DNA of 64,000 nucleotides from Taenia hydatigena (Eukaryota > Platyhelminthes > Cestoda > Cyclophyllidea > Taeniidae), in NCBI GenBank assembly GCA_036345935.2, contig JADWOT020000006.1, forward strand, positions 1,675,493 to 1,739,492. Reading direction: 5' to 3'. The notes below the pieces were generated by a model that searched no databases, was not told where the DNA came from, and saw only the letters and a program-made list of their open reading frames with translations. Position 1 is the first letter of the stretch. Every line of letters begins with the position of its first letter. Shown piece by piece: positions 1-18,909 of this stretch. A program made the translations under genes and the position numbers.

Positions 1-2204
1 TTCTTTACCCTGGAAGGCAAACCAGCATACCAACAACAAAAGCGAAGACCTCACGAGAGAATAAAAAATTCAAATCACTTCTGTGGAGTGAAAAAAACTA
101 ACACATCTAGTGGTCATGGGCACTAGTATTATCATCATCCGACTTGAGTGCTTTAAACAAACCGCTGCCACATGCAAGACGTCCAATGTAAAGAGGACAC
201 AAAGCCCAATCGCATGCCATACCAAGATCCTTCCGGCCTGCAGTTTGCCATTGGAAATGGGATTAACTTTTCGAGGGATATGCGATTTGTCATCGGAAGG
301 CGGCAATGGTGATGCTCGATAGTGAGGAGGTGGATTTTCGCTACGTCGAGGAAGCTGACTTCTACAAAGTGCAAAGGCTAGCTCAGTGGACTTGAACGAA
401 AAGAATTAATATAAAGTCAAGTAATGCGACAAATAAAATACATAAAGCCAAATAAACCCCAGAATATTCAAGTAGGTCCTGCCGATTGGCAACAAAGCAC
501 AATAGTACATGTATAATGTGTACTGGCGAAGGTTCTTCCCAATGTCAACTCCATTGACCATAGTAATCCCAAGATGGAGGGTTTCGTAAATTTCACCAGA
601 CCTTCTGTCTATAAAGTCAGAATGAACTCCTAGCACCTCCCAAAAGTTCTCCCTTCGTTGGACATAGCGGTGACGGTTAAGAAGTTATGCTGTCCCTTCC
701 CACTTTTATGCATCCCTATATTTTCGATAGCTGTTAAGGCTTGTATTAAGGGAGACGCTCATTCAAACAAGCATCTGCAACTCACGTTGCTTCTAACACA
801 GTACCCTTAGTTTGCAGTGTCGTCCACAATACCAAGGGTTCGTCAAAGCACACTACTACGAACGCCATGCTCGAACTAAACTGAGAGCATAGCCTCGCTC
901 GGTCTATGCGAGAAGTCTACAACAATGTGTTGGATTGTCCAGTAAGAATTCGCCTTTTCTCCGCAGCAGCAGACGCTCTATACACAATTTTGTGTTTACC
1001 ATACAGCAGAAGACGTGAAGTCACTAAACCGTCAAATTTTTGATGGCCAAAAGCACTTTAGTCAATAATACCAGTTAACAAGACCAGAAGAATTTGCATA
1101 AAGGGTAAACTTTTGAACAATAGTTTAACGGTGAATACGCATGCTTTGGCTAATTTGCCAATTTGATAGTGGCCGTATCTGGTAAGGATGAAAAAAGGGA
1201 GCCTAACAAACGGACAAGTTCCAGAATTAGTCTAAAGATCAGACTAATATTGGGATTGTCATGATGATATTGCTTGTTGGGATGAACAAAGAAAGCAAAG
1301 TTGTGCGCCTATAAGGATATGGTGGAATGAAACCGTAGGGTAAGAACATTAAAGTAAACCACTGTAGGCAATTTTATGCCTCGAAAGGTGACTAGGAATT
1401 CCCATGGAAACGTGCAAACATTCCCAGCTTAGATTAATGGGCCCACCATTCGAATTTAACGAACTTACGCGTGTCGAGGCAAAGGCCGGGCTCCACGATC
1501 GTGTTCAAATTCTAGTAAGAGAGAAAAAAACACACACATTTCATCTCAATATCCAGTAAAGTTTCCTCAAAACAGCTACTTGAAGAAGCATTAAGAGTAT
1601 AGCTACTGACAGAGCATACTCCGGAATAGGAATACGTGAGCCCGAACTTGAATGCAGAATCCAGTTAACGCTGCTATCATAATTGAAAAAAGCAATTTAC
1701 AACCAATTTCAGAATCCGAGATTTATAAAAGCTTGCTCAAGTAAGAACCTATTTAGTCTAAAAACCTAGTTTTCAAACAGGAGGAAGACGCCGAGTCCAC
1801 AACACAACAGTACGTATAAATGAGATGTGGACGGGGTTTCTGGGCTGTTGGCAATAAAATTACATCGGTTATAAAGACAAATACAAGCAATTAACTTTTC
1901 AGCTAAAAAAGTGTAAAAAATTTTTGAAAATGAAATTAATCAGAAAAAAAACGAACTTATCTACCCCACAAGTTTACATAAGTTCTTCTGGAAGAACACC
2001 GAAAATGGTTCATGCATAATGATTGAAGTAAAAAGCGGATTAACAAGACAATCAAATCATACGAGCATTTTGCAAGTAGAATGAGGACTTTTCTTGCAAA
2101 GACAGCAGATTGCCTGCCAAAATATCTTCATTTACCCCAATAATCCCAACAAACGCCGGAGTGACGGATCAGTCGGGAAGGAAAGTTGACTCAGCGCTAC
2201 TTAC
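1..2204. other. Region 3' of the ULK exons, mostly unassigned
   Basis: No recognised gene. On the minus strand two open stretches look weakly protein-like: about 636-406, with a hydrophobic tail, and about 350-70, with one hydrophobic run. I could not match either to a family or join them with convincing splice sites. They lie where the C-terminal (EAT/MIT-like) exons of the ULK gene would be expected, but I cannot show they belong to it. The rest is AT-rich with no clear signal. Confidence 0.4.
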
Positions 2205-4349
2205 CTGAGCCGTCCGACTCCACAATGACGTAGCCCTCCAAACTGCGATCCATCGCCGCTGCAGAGCAAGGCTGGAAATGCCCTCCAACAGTAGCATTAG
2301 TTGTAGCCAGCGGCCTGGGCCGCTGTAGCACCTCCGCTAGACAGGGATCCAACGCACCGAATCCCTCAGTTGACAGAGGCACACGTCGCCTCGTCTCATC
2401 TAAGAAGCTGCTACCTCCCAATCCATCCTCAATGAACTCATCACCATCCTCGGTGGGAGTGAGCGAAGCATCGGAGGAGTCATCCCCTTTCTCCCCAATC
2501 CCACCATTAGGGTGAGGAGGCGGAAGAAGTGGTGGTGGAAAAGGACTAGTACTCCCCCCACCACCACCAGGGGGATCACGTCGGGGGACTGTGGTGGGCT
2601 GTATGAGACGGGAGCCACGTCCGAGGGGACTCCTAGTAATAGGGTTTGGCATGAGGTCTGCGATAGAGCTGCGACCACGACCACGACCTCTACTTGGTAG
2701 AGGCAGATCGGTTCCACGCGTTTTAGGGGAGGGTGCGGCGAACTGGGGTCGGGCAGTGGTTGTGAGTGTCGCGCGTGATGCAGGAGACTGGGCATTGCGC
2801 AATCGGCGCACAGAACTGGGCAAAGGGGGCACTGTTGCCGGCTTATGAGGTATGAGATCTGGGAGAAAAAATCAATTCCCACTAGAATTACATATAGGTT
2901 AATAAGTTTAGTTACATGCAGTTGAACCTACCGGAGGGAGATATGTGTTTTGCGGTGAGAAAGGGATGAGAGAGAAACGCCGCTAAAAACACACAACAGA
3001 ATAAATTAAAAGGCATGAGACAAATGAGAAGAATATATGCCTTAACGAAAGACATACGAAAATCAATACGGTCAGCTGGTTTTCGGATTAACATTCTCAG
3101 TAAGAGATCACGTAGATTGGGACTCGTTTCGCGTGGGATTCTAAAAAAGATTTTCAACAAGTCTTGTTATAAGCCAGTAAAATATGCATTGCATTTCAGT
3201 GACAGCGAAGAGTTTTCCATGTATCGACAATTAAAAACAGTGATATAAGGCATGAGCAGAATGTCTCACTTGGGTTTCAGATCAACAGTCTTCAAATAGA
3301 TATTTTTCAGTGCTTCGGGACTGTTAGCATAAAAAGGTGCCTTCCCAACATAACACTGGTAAACGATGATGCCCATGCTCCAAATATCTGCACGTGCATC
3401 GTATTTTTGGCACATTAGCACTTCCGGCGCCTGTGAGATAAAAAAGGAAATTTAAAAAATAAGCACCAAGGCTTGGCAAACAACGACGACCATTACCATA
3501 TACATCGGAGAGCCACACATTGTTTCAGCCATTATTCCATCTTGTAAGAATCGTGCAAACCCGAAATCCGCTATAATTATGAGAAGCAGACCATTTCTTC
3601 AGAGAGCAACGAGTGCCACCAACATTTTAAAATCATGATAGAGAACATGCCAAACGATATGTCAAAAAACATAAAAAATAATAATCGAGCACCGTTTAGT
3701 CAAACACACCAAGCTTAAAAGTTATGAGAGGACCCGGAACTTCGTTGACTGATGGGAAATCGCCATAATAGCTAAGTAGAATGTTCCCGGGCTTCAAATC
3801 ACGATGCATAATCGCCCTTTTATTCATGGCATCCATGGCAGAACCAATTTGGATTAGAAAATGACGTATCGTTTCCTCTGGCAATGTTTTCTTACCTATA
3901 TAAAGCATTTAATGAGAACGAATTTCTCTACTATGAAGATATTCCGACAGGTCTCCACCATTGCAAAACTCCATCACAAGATAAACATCAGCGTTGGATA
4001 TCTGCGAAACCGAATGATCAATAGACCCAGACTTACACTGTGATCGTAAAGCCGAACTATATGCTCATGATTAAGATCCTAGAAGTAATGTTTTTTCCAT
4101 GAAATCGCACACCTTAAGAACAGATATTTCTTTGCTTAAAAGAGTTTTTGACTTAGGCACGTTCTGGCCCTTTATCATCTGCTTAATAGCCACTTTGTGG
4201 TTTTTATTCTATAAAGAAAAAATATCATTTTAATAATGGGCACTCACATCCCGAAACCGTCCTTTGTAGACGATAGCAAAGGCCCCACTTCCCAAAATGT
4301 CAGCAGGATTATATTCATAAATCCCCAAACGAATATAATTCGACGACAT
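2205..4349 (-). CDS. ULK: ULK1/2 (unc-51-like) autophagy-initiating Ser/Thr kinase, 3' end not found
   Basis: ULK kinases start autophagy by phosphorylating the ATG13/FIP200 and Beclin complexes, and are inhibited by mTORC1. Ten exons are readable: 4349-4248, 4208-4113, 4078-4037, 4001-3932, 3895-3710, 3570-3497, 3430-3270, 3140-3058, 2982-2932, 2858-2205. The first ATG (4349) opens a kinase domain with [11 protein letters not shown] (P-loop), VAIKQM (catalytic Lys), EFCNGGDL (hinge), [13 protein letters not shown] (catalytic loop), ADFGFAR (Mg loop) and GSPMYMAPEVL. The C-lobe has the family-typical [15 protein letters not shown] and FLSHPFL. The last exon is a low-complexity Pro/Gly/Arg-rich linker ending [10 protein letters not shown], resembling the ULK1/2 DFVMVP segment. 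It then splices out (GTAAGT) towards exons I could not identify; the C-terminal EAT domain should follow. Most introns are 34-39 nt, one being 36 nt (3931-3896). Kinase identity is firm; ULK1/2 over ULK3 is likely. Confidence 0.9.
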
Positions 4350-6048
4350 TTAAAAAAACGTTGCTTATATACTCTGAAAAACACGCAATAGTCCAACAAG
4401 CACCCGAACAGCTGTTTCCCTAAAATTATATAAAGTGCGTTGAATGAGCTACTTTAGTTGGAATGAACAAACACTAAATTACTGGTAGGAAATTAGGGCA
4501 TCAATGCAATTAAAAAGATTCAATGCACATAACCAAAAGCTTTCTTGAGCCTTTCTGACAGATATTGATCTATTCGCCAAACCTAGTTGTTTGCTTAAAA
4601 ATTAATAGCATATACTTGTTAATAATTTCGCTCACAAACACCAGCAGCTTAGGGAAAATATACGATCTCTTCATCATTTTGTTCCTACTATAATTTGCTG
4701 AATGTGCTACCATGTGTATGTAATAATTTTTGGTTAACAGTCGGTTTCGATTACGGACATAAGTAGTCATATTGCCAGCAGCCACGAATTCCTACTGTTT
4801 ACTATGCATATATATTCAGCCTAAGTATCGTGACTTCGTTTGTCTTCAAGAAAGCTTTCTTGAGCCCCAATGCATATTTGGTTTCGAAATTTTGGCATTG
4901 CATGCACAAGCCACGCAGCGGCACAATTACAAGTGGTTCATTTACCATGTTACTTCCCTTTGTTTCCGCTGATTAGATATTTCAAAAACCTGGTTTTTGT
5001 TTTGTGCTTAGAGACTATTCTTCCATTCTCGTTCAAATTGGTGCAAAGGAACAGATATTGGTAAGTAAGTAAAATGAGAGTTCTGGGTCTGCCAGGTCGA
5101 TAGGGATGCCAAATTAAATGCATATCCAAGCGAAGTATTAGTAGGTTCTGCATAAGTGAATTGATGACTTTTAACATATCTTGGAACAGACTGCGTTCCC
5201 TTTTTCATAGATATTATGCAATAATGGCGATGCTGCGGTAAGAGCCATGTGAATAGTTTTGCCGTACCATCCCTACTGCAGTTCAGATAAAAAGCTCCTG
5301 CAGCATTAATTGATTTGAGCGGACGAAAAGAAAGCTTTTCTCCTGAGACGGCTAACTATGGGCAGATGAAGATGTTAGATGAATTTGGAAATTCACTTTG
5401 CTTATCCCATTTTTTCAAGCCTATTAAAATTTTCCATAAAGGTCACGGAAATTAACGTAGCGTGATGAGGAACCTTTTCTTAGTCTACAGAAGCGCAAAA
5501 TAACTAGCAACCCAGCCTAGAGGCCATAATAAAACATTGAATCAACTCCTATTGACCTATTTAACTGTACAAACGCATGTACAGCCAAAAACACTAGCAA
5601 GAACTCCGACTTGCACCTCATGCTTAGGTCGTTCGTGCTTAATACAAAACATAGCTTTGGCTAATGTTAAGGGCACCGGATGTGAGTAGTTTAGCCTTAG
5701 TAATAAAAAATCTAGCGTAATCAGTGATTCTCATTATAACTTATCAACAAAATTATTAATCGCATTATAAGTTTGGGTTTTTTGAGGCAAGCAAAAATGG
5801 GCATTTTTATATTCTCCCTTTTAATTTTTTCCAATTGTTTGTTATAAATTTTAAAGCACGCAAGCTTACTGCACTAGCTTTAACAAAGATTATTTTAGAC
5901 ACATTTGTTTTTGTGGGTTTCGATAAACTATTTACTAATCATGTGACAACTTGTCTGATATGTTGTTTAAGTGGTTTGACCGACTAGCGACTTTCCGAAC
6001 AGACTTCGGTTATGTGCGGTTAGCACTCTGGCGGTTGTGGTAAACAGG
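4350..6048. promoter_or_regulatory. Divergent intergenic region between ULK and S6K
   Basis: This 1.7-kb stretch separates two start codons pointing away from each other (ULK at 4349 minus, S6K at 6049 plus), so it must hold both 5' flanks and possibly a shared promoter. I see AT-rich sequence, no coding exon and no obvious CpG-rich core. Short ORFs here look random. No specific promoter element can be assigned. Confidence 0.5.
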
Positions 6049-11856
<5,808 letters not shown>

Positions 11857-13479
11857 TCCCTGGGATAGGCAACACCAGTTGATTTAACTTCATCTTAGCT
11901 ATAGAAAGCTGTCATCGACATCTCCATTTTCTTCCGCATGTTGTACAGATCTTTCAACTCCTCACGTGGTCGCACGCACACAGACACACACTTCCTTCTC
12001 TTCTCCCATTGTTTTAATTTTGTACTCGATCTCGGTGTCTTCTTGGATCTTTCGTTGTAAATTCTCGGTGGTAGCATGTGTGTGCGTGGGTGTGCTGGTT
12101 TCTCAATCCCTAACTTTCCGCCTTCTAGTAACCGCTCGCTCTCTGTAAAACCGCTCAGCTTTGCAAGCCGAATTGTCTGCTCTAAAGTATGTCACTGCGA
12201 TCCCTCAAATTAAAGCTTTTTGGAACCACTTGTCCTCTTCTCTTTAAACAGGGTGTTACACCTCCTTATGTCAGAATCCTTTTGGTTATTTCACATCCTA
12301 CTAGTACTGCTAGGAAACCTACCCATTTACGCCTATTTCCTAAAATAAGTTGACAATTCCGGTTAGTATGACGGTGGCCTTATTCGTCATTGGTTTTGTT
12401 CAGAACTGTCTCGCCTTCAGTGATGCATTGGAGTGAGTTTTGGGATGTTTCTTTGATATTTGGTACTTTTAATTATTGTAAATGACATTTTAAGGTATGC
12501 GAGAGGTTTGTTTCGACTTTTGAAAGAGTAAATTGACTAATGGCGCAGATGAGATCAATTCAAGAACAAGTGAAGAGGATCGCAGCATCTATCATTTCGT
12601 CCCAAACTTGAAGTACTCGACTGCGAACGGTCTGCTACTTCGCGCATTTGTCGAATACTGGCGATTCAGGCACTGCCCTCTCACTTACGTGCTAACAGGC
12701 CAAATTTTGAGCACTGACTCAAGCAGGACAATCTCACTGGTACTCTCTTTTGCCAGCAAGTTAGACTTGGCTTACTGTCAAACTAGCTTTTTGCACGCTT
12801 TACATTGGCGCGCCATCATTGCACGAACCAATTACTTTGGCAGACAGAACTTGAATCGCATACAATATAAAAATAGCTGACGAACGCATTTTATTCTAAC
12901 AACTAATGCGACATTACTTATGCCCAGTTGAGCATGCGAAAGTACACATGATGTAACAAGTTAAAAGGCATAAAATCGCAGTCCTGTCCCTCTGCAACCT
13001 GTAACCATTATTTTGGTGTCAATGGGTAGGGATCAATGCCAAGTAGAACCTGAATAAGCACATTACACCCTGGTGCTTCAACCAATGGCAACTTTTGTCT
13101 CAATTTCTCACATCACCGAGTTTCGGTGGGGAGTATTTTTTTAACCGTGCATTTTATGGGCAAACGACATCCCAAAATTTAGATTTTAATGCTTTGTAGC
13201 CAAAATATAATCAAAATGCGCCCTCTTTTATTGCAAACGGTCCTATTTTTTCGACTTGAAACGTTTACAAGTGAAGGGTACTTGACTGACACTTTGTACT
13301 TGCGGTGTAAAAGCATGCGCAAAGCATAATTGCATTCTTATCAATTATCGTCAGAAACTCATAGCCAACTTGAGTTATTGACATATAGCACTTATGCTAG
13401 TAAATCTCTTTGTTTTATGGTAAAAACCCGATTCGGTCAGCATCACACGTCACAGCCATCACAATGCAATCGCTGCTGC
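11857..13479. other. S6K 3' flank, no gene recognised
   Basis: This is the 3' flank of the S6K gene. A 115-codon open frame at 12533-12880 (plus) has no recognisable domain, no convincing splice or start context, and is probably chance. The remainder is AT-rich with no repeat or gene that I can name. Confidence 0.5.
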
Positions 13480-14157
13480 AAGACCAACAACCTGGCACCA
13501 ACCGTGCCAGCCATCTAATTGTCATGCAATTGAGGAGACACTTGATCGTAACATCATTGATCCTCTTGGCAATTCAACTGGATTAGGGAAGGAAATTTTG
13601 GGGACGGGAATTTGTGCTGGTCATCACGCGTGTCCATGGGTGGTGGTAGAAATACTGGCCCAACGCTTTGCTCTCCTTTTCAGAGCTGCCCAGTCATGCC
13701 TATCCGGTTTCTGTCCAGATAGTAGGGAAGCGGAGGAGGGATTACGAGCTAACTTATCAGATATCCCCATACAAGCGCGGTAAACATCTCCATAACGAAA
13801 CTATTTAAATAATTCATAGCCACTGTCGATTTCGTTGTCGACAGCAGTCCTTTGGACCACGGGACTGAGGTAGTTTGCCGAAGGCAGACGTCACTTTCGA
13901 GTCCTTTTATTATGGGTCCTCGCCGATCTGCCCATTCGTAGCGCATGAACTCCGTCCACCTCGTCAAGATTTATCACTCAGCAGTAGAAATCAGGGACGA
14001 CGTCCTTTGGGATCAGGGTTGCATTTTACTGCCATCATTACTGTAGCACCGCAAGATTTCCCTGGAGACGAAAGAAGACATTACACTCGGCCCAGATGCC
14101 AGTCCACCCGGCGAAGGCACAATCCCTTACCAAATTCGTGAATTAAACAACTTGCAG
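13480..14157 (-). mobile_element. Decayed TRIM-like element, divergent subfamily
   Basis: Scattered blocks match the antisense internal region of the better elements: an 'aattgaggagacacttga' block, 'atctccataacgaaac', and a GCAAGATTTCCCTGGAGACGAAAG LTR start. The right end reads 'gaattaaacaacttgca', as in the divergent subfamily seen at 21.6 and 58.8 kb. It is heavily mutated, so the limits are approximate. Confidence 0.5.
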
Positions 14158-14787
14158 GTCAAATTTAGACTTACATTCACCAATCCAACCATTTACATGT
14201 TTTCACTCCCTCACAAAATCATCCTAATAGCCGTGTCTTTGTGTTGTTCAAATGTTTGTGTGCACAATTCGGCAATAAATTTAACGCGAATGCTAAACTT
14301 CTCAGTGCTTCATGGACAAGGCAAAAAACGGCTCCTTCAGAATTGTGACAACTCCTGTCAAGTTACAAAGACATTGCAGCTCCCCCGCGAGAAAGAAAAA
14401 TGCATTATTCCCCATTGAAGGTGATGGTTATCTGAGCCATCGGAATACTCTTCGTGTACACGAATGCTCTTCAATCCTCCTACCATAGGCATCTACAAAC
14501 CTGACAACTTTTTGCGCCGAAAATGTTGTGGTGAAAATAGTTTTCATCAAACCATAACCAGGTCACCAGTCTATCGGTAAGCTTGAACTTTTTCACCACC
14601 CAATGCCAAGGTTCAACTGTACACAAATTTGCGTGGGCAAGGGAAATTTAAAATGTGTAAATTGCCTAAATTAATTGTTGCAATAAATTTTGTTGTTTCA
14701 TTTTGCAATGTTCAACTAGGCTTATTCGGTACATAAGAGCAAAGTGGATGACACTCTGATAGTTGCTGAGAATGAGGCATAGCAGAT

Positions 14788-15577
14788 GTTCTGGCGTCCT
14801 GAAAGTTCCTTGAAGGCAAAATATATATTTCAGCAAACAGAGCGGTTGGGGCTGCTGTCATGGTTCGAAGGGGCGAGCCCACTTGGCTAGGACAATATGG
14901 CCACCTAAGCGAACGAAAACGAAACCGACAGTCAGAACAAACAAAGTATTGCACAGCCCCTCTCTTCATTTGGGCGTTGTCCTCGACGCTTCCCTTGGTA
15001 AACCTCCAACGTCATCCATTACAACGTAATCAGTGCTGGAGGAAACACTCACGAGCTATCCGTGCCAGTGGTCAAGATTCGAGCTTGACCATCACGTCCG
15101 TGATTCCTCTTAGCAGTTTAAATGGACTTGGACTTTCGTCCGATTTGGAAAATAAATTCAGAACAGGCGGTTCGGCTAAGCATCAGCCTGTTCATAGGGA
15201 GACAATGGAAATCTCTACAACGAAACGTTTACAGGTGGTTCACGGCTAGTGTTGCTTCCGTTATTAGTGGCTTTCTTGTGGAACACGGAGATGGGGTGGA
15301 TGCTGGAGGCAGACGCCGATCTCAGAGATTCTCTCCTCCAAGGCACAGGCAATTCTTTCACAACGTTACAATTTGTCACAAGCGATGTAAGCCAGGAATG
15401 TGAAGCCCTTTAAAGTCGGCTGTACTTTCTGCTTCCGCCAATGTAACATCTCGAGATCTGCTTGAAGGCTGCTGGCATGGCCTGGAGGCCACCTCACGCA
15501 GCTAGGACAATGTGGTCACCCAAGTGACCGAAATCGAAATCGGCTGTTAGAAAAAAAAAAAAAAACAAAATATTGTA
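14788..15577 (-). mobile_element. TRIM-like non-autonomous LTR element (Ta-TRIM type)
   Basis: Two LTRs, 14788-14953 (166 bp) and 15442-15577 (136 bp, with a middle deletion and a long A run at 15551-15565), flank about 490 bp of non-coding sequence. Read on the minus strand, the 5' LTR ends and is followed by a degenerate primer-binding site (TTGGCGGAAGCAG), and the purine tract precedes the 3' LTR. No target duplication remains. Open frames inside are not protein-like. Confidence 0.8.
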
Positions 15578-15762
15578 GTTGTACCATCTTTCATAGACCC
15601 ATTCCAGCTATCAACATATCTCTCAAACAAAAATGTGTTTACATATTCTCCAAAACATTTAGTTATATTTACTAGTTTTGTTCTAGTTTTCCTCAACTGT
15701 CAAATCATCTCGATTATCTGGATCACGTTATGTTTTTTCCGTCATTTGCTGCACACTTATAC

Positions 15763-16589
15763 TGAAGCACTTTGTTTGTTCCCGCTGCCGATTTCGGTTT
15801 CGGTCACTTGGGTGGCCACATTGTCCTGGCTGCGTGGGGTGGCCTCCGGGCTATGCCAGCATCCCCATCCCCTCTCTTTGCTCTATATATTTATATTCTG
15901 TCCCAGTATTATATCTTCTTTTGGATTCAAGAAAGTCTCGCCACACTACAGTGGTACCAGCGGAATGCGAGCCCCACTTTACAGGATTTCTACCCCAATC
16001 TATACCGTTTGTGCAAACTAGTGGTGCGAAAAAATTGCCTGTGCTACGAAGGGAAAAATCTCTGGCATCGCATAACAGAAGGGCTAAGAAAACTGTCAGC
16101 AACTGTAGCGACACTAGCTGTGGAACGCCTGGAAACGTTTCGTTGTGGAGATTTTCCAAATGCACATCCTTAAGGAGACCAGTGTTTTAGCGTCGTCCCA
16201 TGGACAAGGTGATGCTTCATAGAACCTCTCACTCTGAGTCTAGTTTCTAAACCGAACGAAACTCCAGGTCCAGTAGAAACGTGGTAGTCAAGCATCTCCT
16301 CAATTGCGCTCGAATCTTGACGATTGGCACGGTTAGCTGGTGGGTGCTTCTTCCAGTACTGATTACGTTGTGATGGCTGACGTGAAAGGTTTATCAAGAG
16401 GAGCGTCGAGCACGACGCTCGAAAGAAAAGCGGGACTGTGCAATACTTAGTTTGTTTTGACTGTTGGTTTCGGTTTCGGTCATTTAGGTGGCCACATTAT
16501 GCTGGCCTCCGAGCCACACCAACAGACCCAATCCCTTTGTTTGCTGTATATGCTTCCTTTTACCTTCAAGGAAGTCTCGGAACACTGTA
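15763..16589 (+). mobile_element. TRIM-like element, both LTRs present
   Basis: The 5' LTR is 15763-15950 and the 3' LTR 16439-16589 (with an internal deletion). Just after the 5' LTR lies a PBS-like TGGTACCAGCGGAATGCG. Just before the 3' LTR is a perfect inverted repeat (16401-16420, GAGCGTCG-AGCA-CGACGCTC) followed by the purine tract GAAAGAAAAG. There is no coding capacity and no exact target duplication. Confidence 0.85.
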
Positions 16590-17200
16590 TATGTAGTGTG
16601 ACTTGGCATAATTTTGGAAAAATAAGTTCAAAATAAGTTCAACATAAACAGCAATAAACCATTGAAAATGGCAAACTACCTCTTTGTCGGGTACTTAGCA
16701 CACTTGGTTCTCCACCGACTGTTTCAATCAGTTTGGAGTCGTGTTTTTTTCTTTTGGGGAGAATATCTCATTTCATTGAGTGAGATTCAGTAATTTTTTA
16801 CTCTCGGGAATAAGAATTTTAAAAGGAACCGAAAAATAGTGAGTCGAGAATATTTTGATCATTTGGCTGTACGACATTAGTGATCCCACAGTGTCATTGA
16901 TCCCTCTAACCTACTTCATGAATGAAACCCACCTTGATTTTACCAAACATCAGAGGTTTTCTGCTCAAGGCATAATTTTAAAGGCTTCATCCTTATTAAC
17001 TGTATCGCATTTCTTGTATAATTCTTCCTCTCTGGCTAGAGCTAAGGGAATCGGTAAAGTTTGCGAATGTCAAGGTACTGAACGCTTCCCTGCCTTGGGA
17101 AATTCTGCCGACTCTTGCCATTGGCCCTAACCCCTATTCTAGATCGAATGTATGTATTCTGTCCAAGAATTGCCTTCTTTAGTCTTCCGGGAGGCCTAGG

Positions 17201-18096
17201 TGTAGTACTTTGTTTGTTAGAACTGCTGGTTTCTGTCAAGGTCACAGAGGTGGCCGTATTGCCCTAGCTGAGTGGGCTGGCCTCCGGGCCATGCCAGCAG
17301 CCTTTTTCCCTCTGTCCGGTGAATCTATACATTCCACCCTAGCATTCTGCCTTCTTTTACCTTCAAAGGAGCCTCGGGACGCTACATTGGTGGCAGCGGA
17401 AAGCGGATCCGACTCTGTAGGGTTTTCATCCCGATCTCTACTGCCTGTGGCATGTTGCAGCGGTGCGAAAGAAGTGCATGTCCTACGGATGGGCCACGAA
17501 CGACGTCCACCTCCGGCATCCACCCCATCTCCGTGTTCTACAAGAAAGCTATCAACAACTGAAGCGGCACTAGCCATGGACCACCTGGAAAGTTTCGTTT
17601 CGAAGATTACCCTTAAAATACTTGCTTAAGGAGATCGGCGTGCTAACACCCCCCTACGGGCATACTGATGGTCGGCAGAACCACTTATTCCGAGCTTTGT
17701 TTCCAAGCCAGACGAAACTCGAAGTGCAATGCACTGTCAAGAGGGATCACTGACGTTGGTGTCAAGCATCTCCTCAATCGCGTCGAATGTCGGCGACTGG
17801 CATAGTTAGCTCGTGTGTGCTTGTTGCAACACTGAGTATGTTGTTATGGCTGACGCGGGCGATAACCGAGGGGCGCGTCGGGGACAACGCTCGAAAGAGG
17901 AGAGGGGCAATGTAGTACTTTATTTGTTAGAACTGCTGGTTTCTGTCAAGGTCACAGAGGTGGCCATATTGCCCTAGCTGCGTGGGCTGGCCTCTGGGCC
18001 ATGCCAGCAGCCTTTTTCCCTCTGTCCGGTGAATCTATACGTTCCACCTTAGCATTCTGCCTTCTTTTACCTTCAAGGAAGCCTCGGGACGCTACA
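17201..18096 (+). mobile_element. Complete TRIM-like element with 5-bp target duplication
   Basis: This is the best-preserved copy. LTRs of 186 bp each (17201-17386 and 17911-18096) start TGTAG and end CTACA, and differ at about eight positions by eye. PBS TGGTGGCAGCGGAAAGCG lies at 17388-17405, and purine tract GAAAGAGGAGAGGGG at about 17893-17907. The target duplication CTAGG occurs at 17196-17200 and 18097-18101. The internal region of about 520 bp has no gag/pol-like frame; a 139-codon ORF overlapping the LTR and internal region looks incidental. Size, structure and host context fit the Ta-TRIM elements described in taeniid tapeworms. Confidence 0.92.
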
Positions 18097-18439
18097 CTAG
18101 GGCCACCGCATTGATGGGTGAACCCAATCTTAAAGTACATTTGTTTGCGGTTCTAGTGCAAGATAATAAGCTTTAGTGCAATGGAAGAAGTGCATATTGC
18201 TACAGGTGGGCGAATTGCGGAGTTTTCCCTCCGTATTTGCATAAAGCTGTCGGAAATGTGATTGCATGATAGCTGGACTGAACCCAAGCAGGGAAGGCTA
18301 AGCACATGTGGAGTTGGAACAATGTGGCAAGGCGGGACAGACCCAAAACCCTACCTTTACGAAATGCGTTTGATTCTGTCCTGCCTTACATAATAAATCT
18401 GCTTTTGTGTCAGTTTTACCACGTCTAGTCATGGACATG

Positions 18440-18873
18440 CATCACTGTGAGCGCACTTCTCCATCCGTGAATCCTCTTTCCATGTTGGACAAAAATCCAT
18501 ATTCACTTAAATTGCCAAAAAGAAGCAATGATGTTGAGATTGAGTAACTCATCAGTTGTAAGGAAATTTGATGACTAGCATGGTTGGTCTGCAGGTGGTT
18601 TCTTTCAGCGATGACTGTTTTGTGGTGACTGACGCATGGCGGTTGAATAGAGGGAGCGTCAAGGACGACACTCAAAAGATGAGAGGGGCTATTGTAGCAT
18701 GTTTGTTGCTTTCTCAACACCCGGTTTGCTAATGGGCCGATTTGTGGATTGATCATTGCAGCGCTGATCTTCGGGTTATGCCAGGAGCACAGGCCTTACT
18801 GTAGGCCGAATCTATGCATTCTGCCCGAGTAATATGTCTTCGTTCCTCGTCAGGAAAGTCTCAGGACTCAACA
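18440..18873 (+). mobile_element. Decayed 3' half of a TRIM-like element
   Basis: A degraded internal part with a decayed hairpin (GAGCGTCAAGGACGACACTC) and AAAAGATGAGAGGGG purine tract near 18656-18688 is followed by a diverged 3' LTR, about 18693-18873. The 5' part is missing. Confidence 0.65.
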
Positions 18874-18909
18874 ATCATTGAGCGCTTCTTACCTAAATGG
18901 AGCATTTAA

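Noticed and set aside
2400..2882. 160-codon minus-strand ORF overlapping the last ULK exon
   Set aside because: It is a shadow frame of the Pro/Gly/Arg-rich ULK exon, whose own frame joins in phase to the kinase and ends at a consensus donor.
12533..12880. 115-codon ORF downstream of S6K
   Set aside because: No domain, no repeat similarity and no convincing exon context; the length is within what chance gives in this region.
17210..17629. 139-codon ORF across a TRIM LTR and internal region, and similar 100-130 codon ORFs in other copies
   Set aside because: It starts inside the LTR, is not maintained in other copies, and shows no gag, protease or other retroelement signature.
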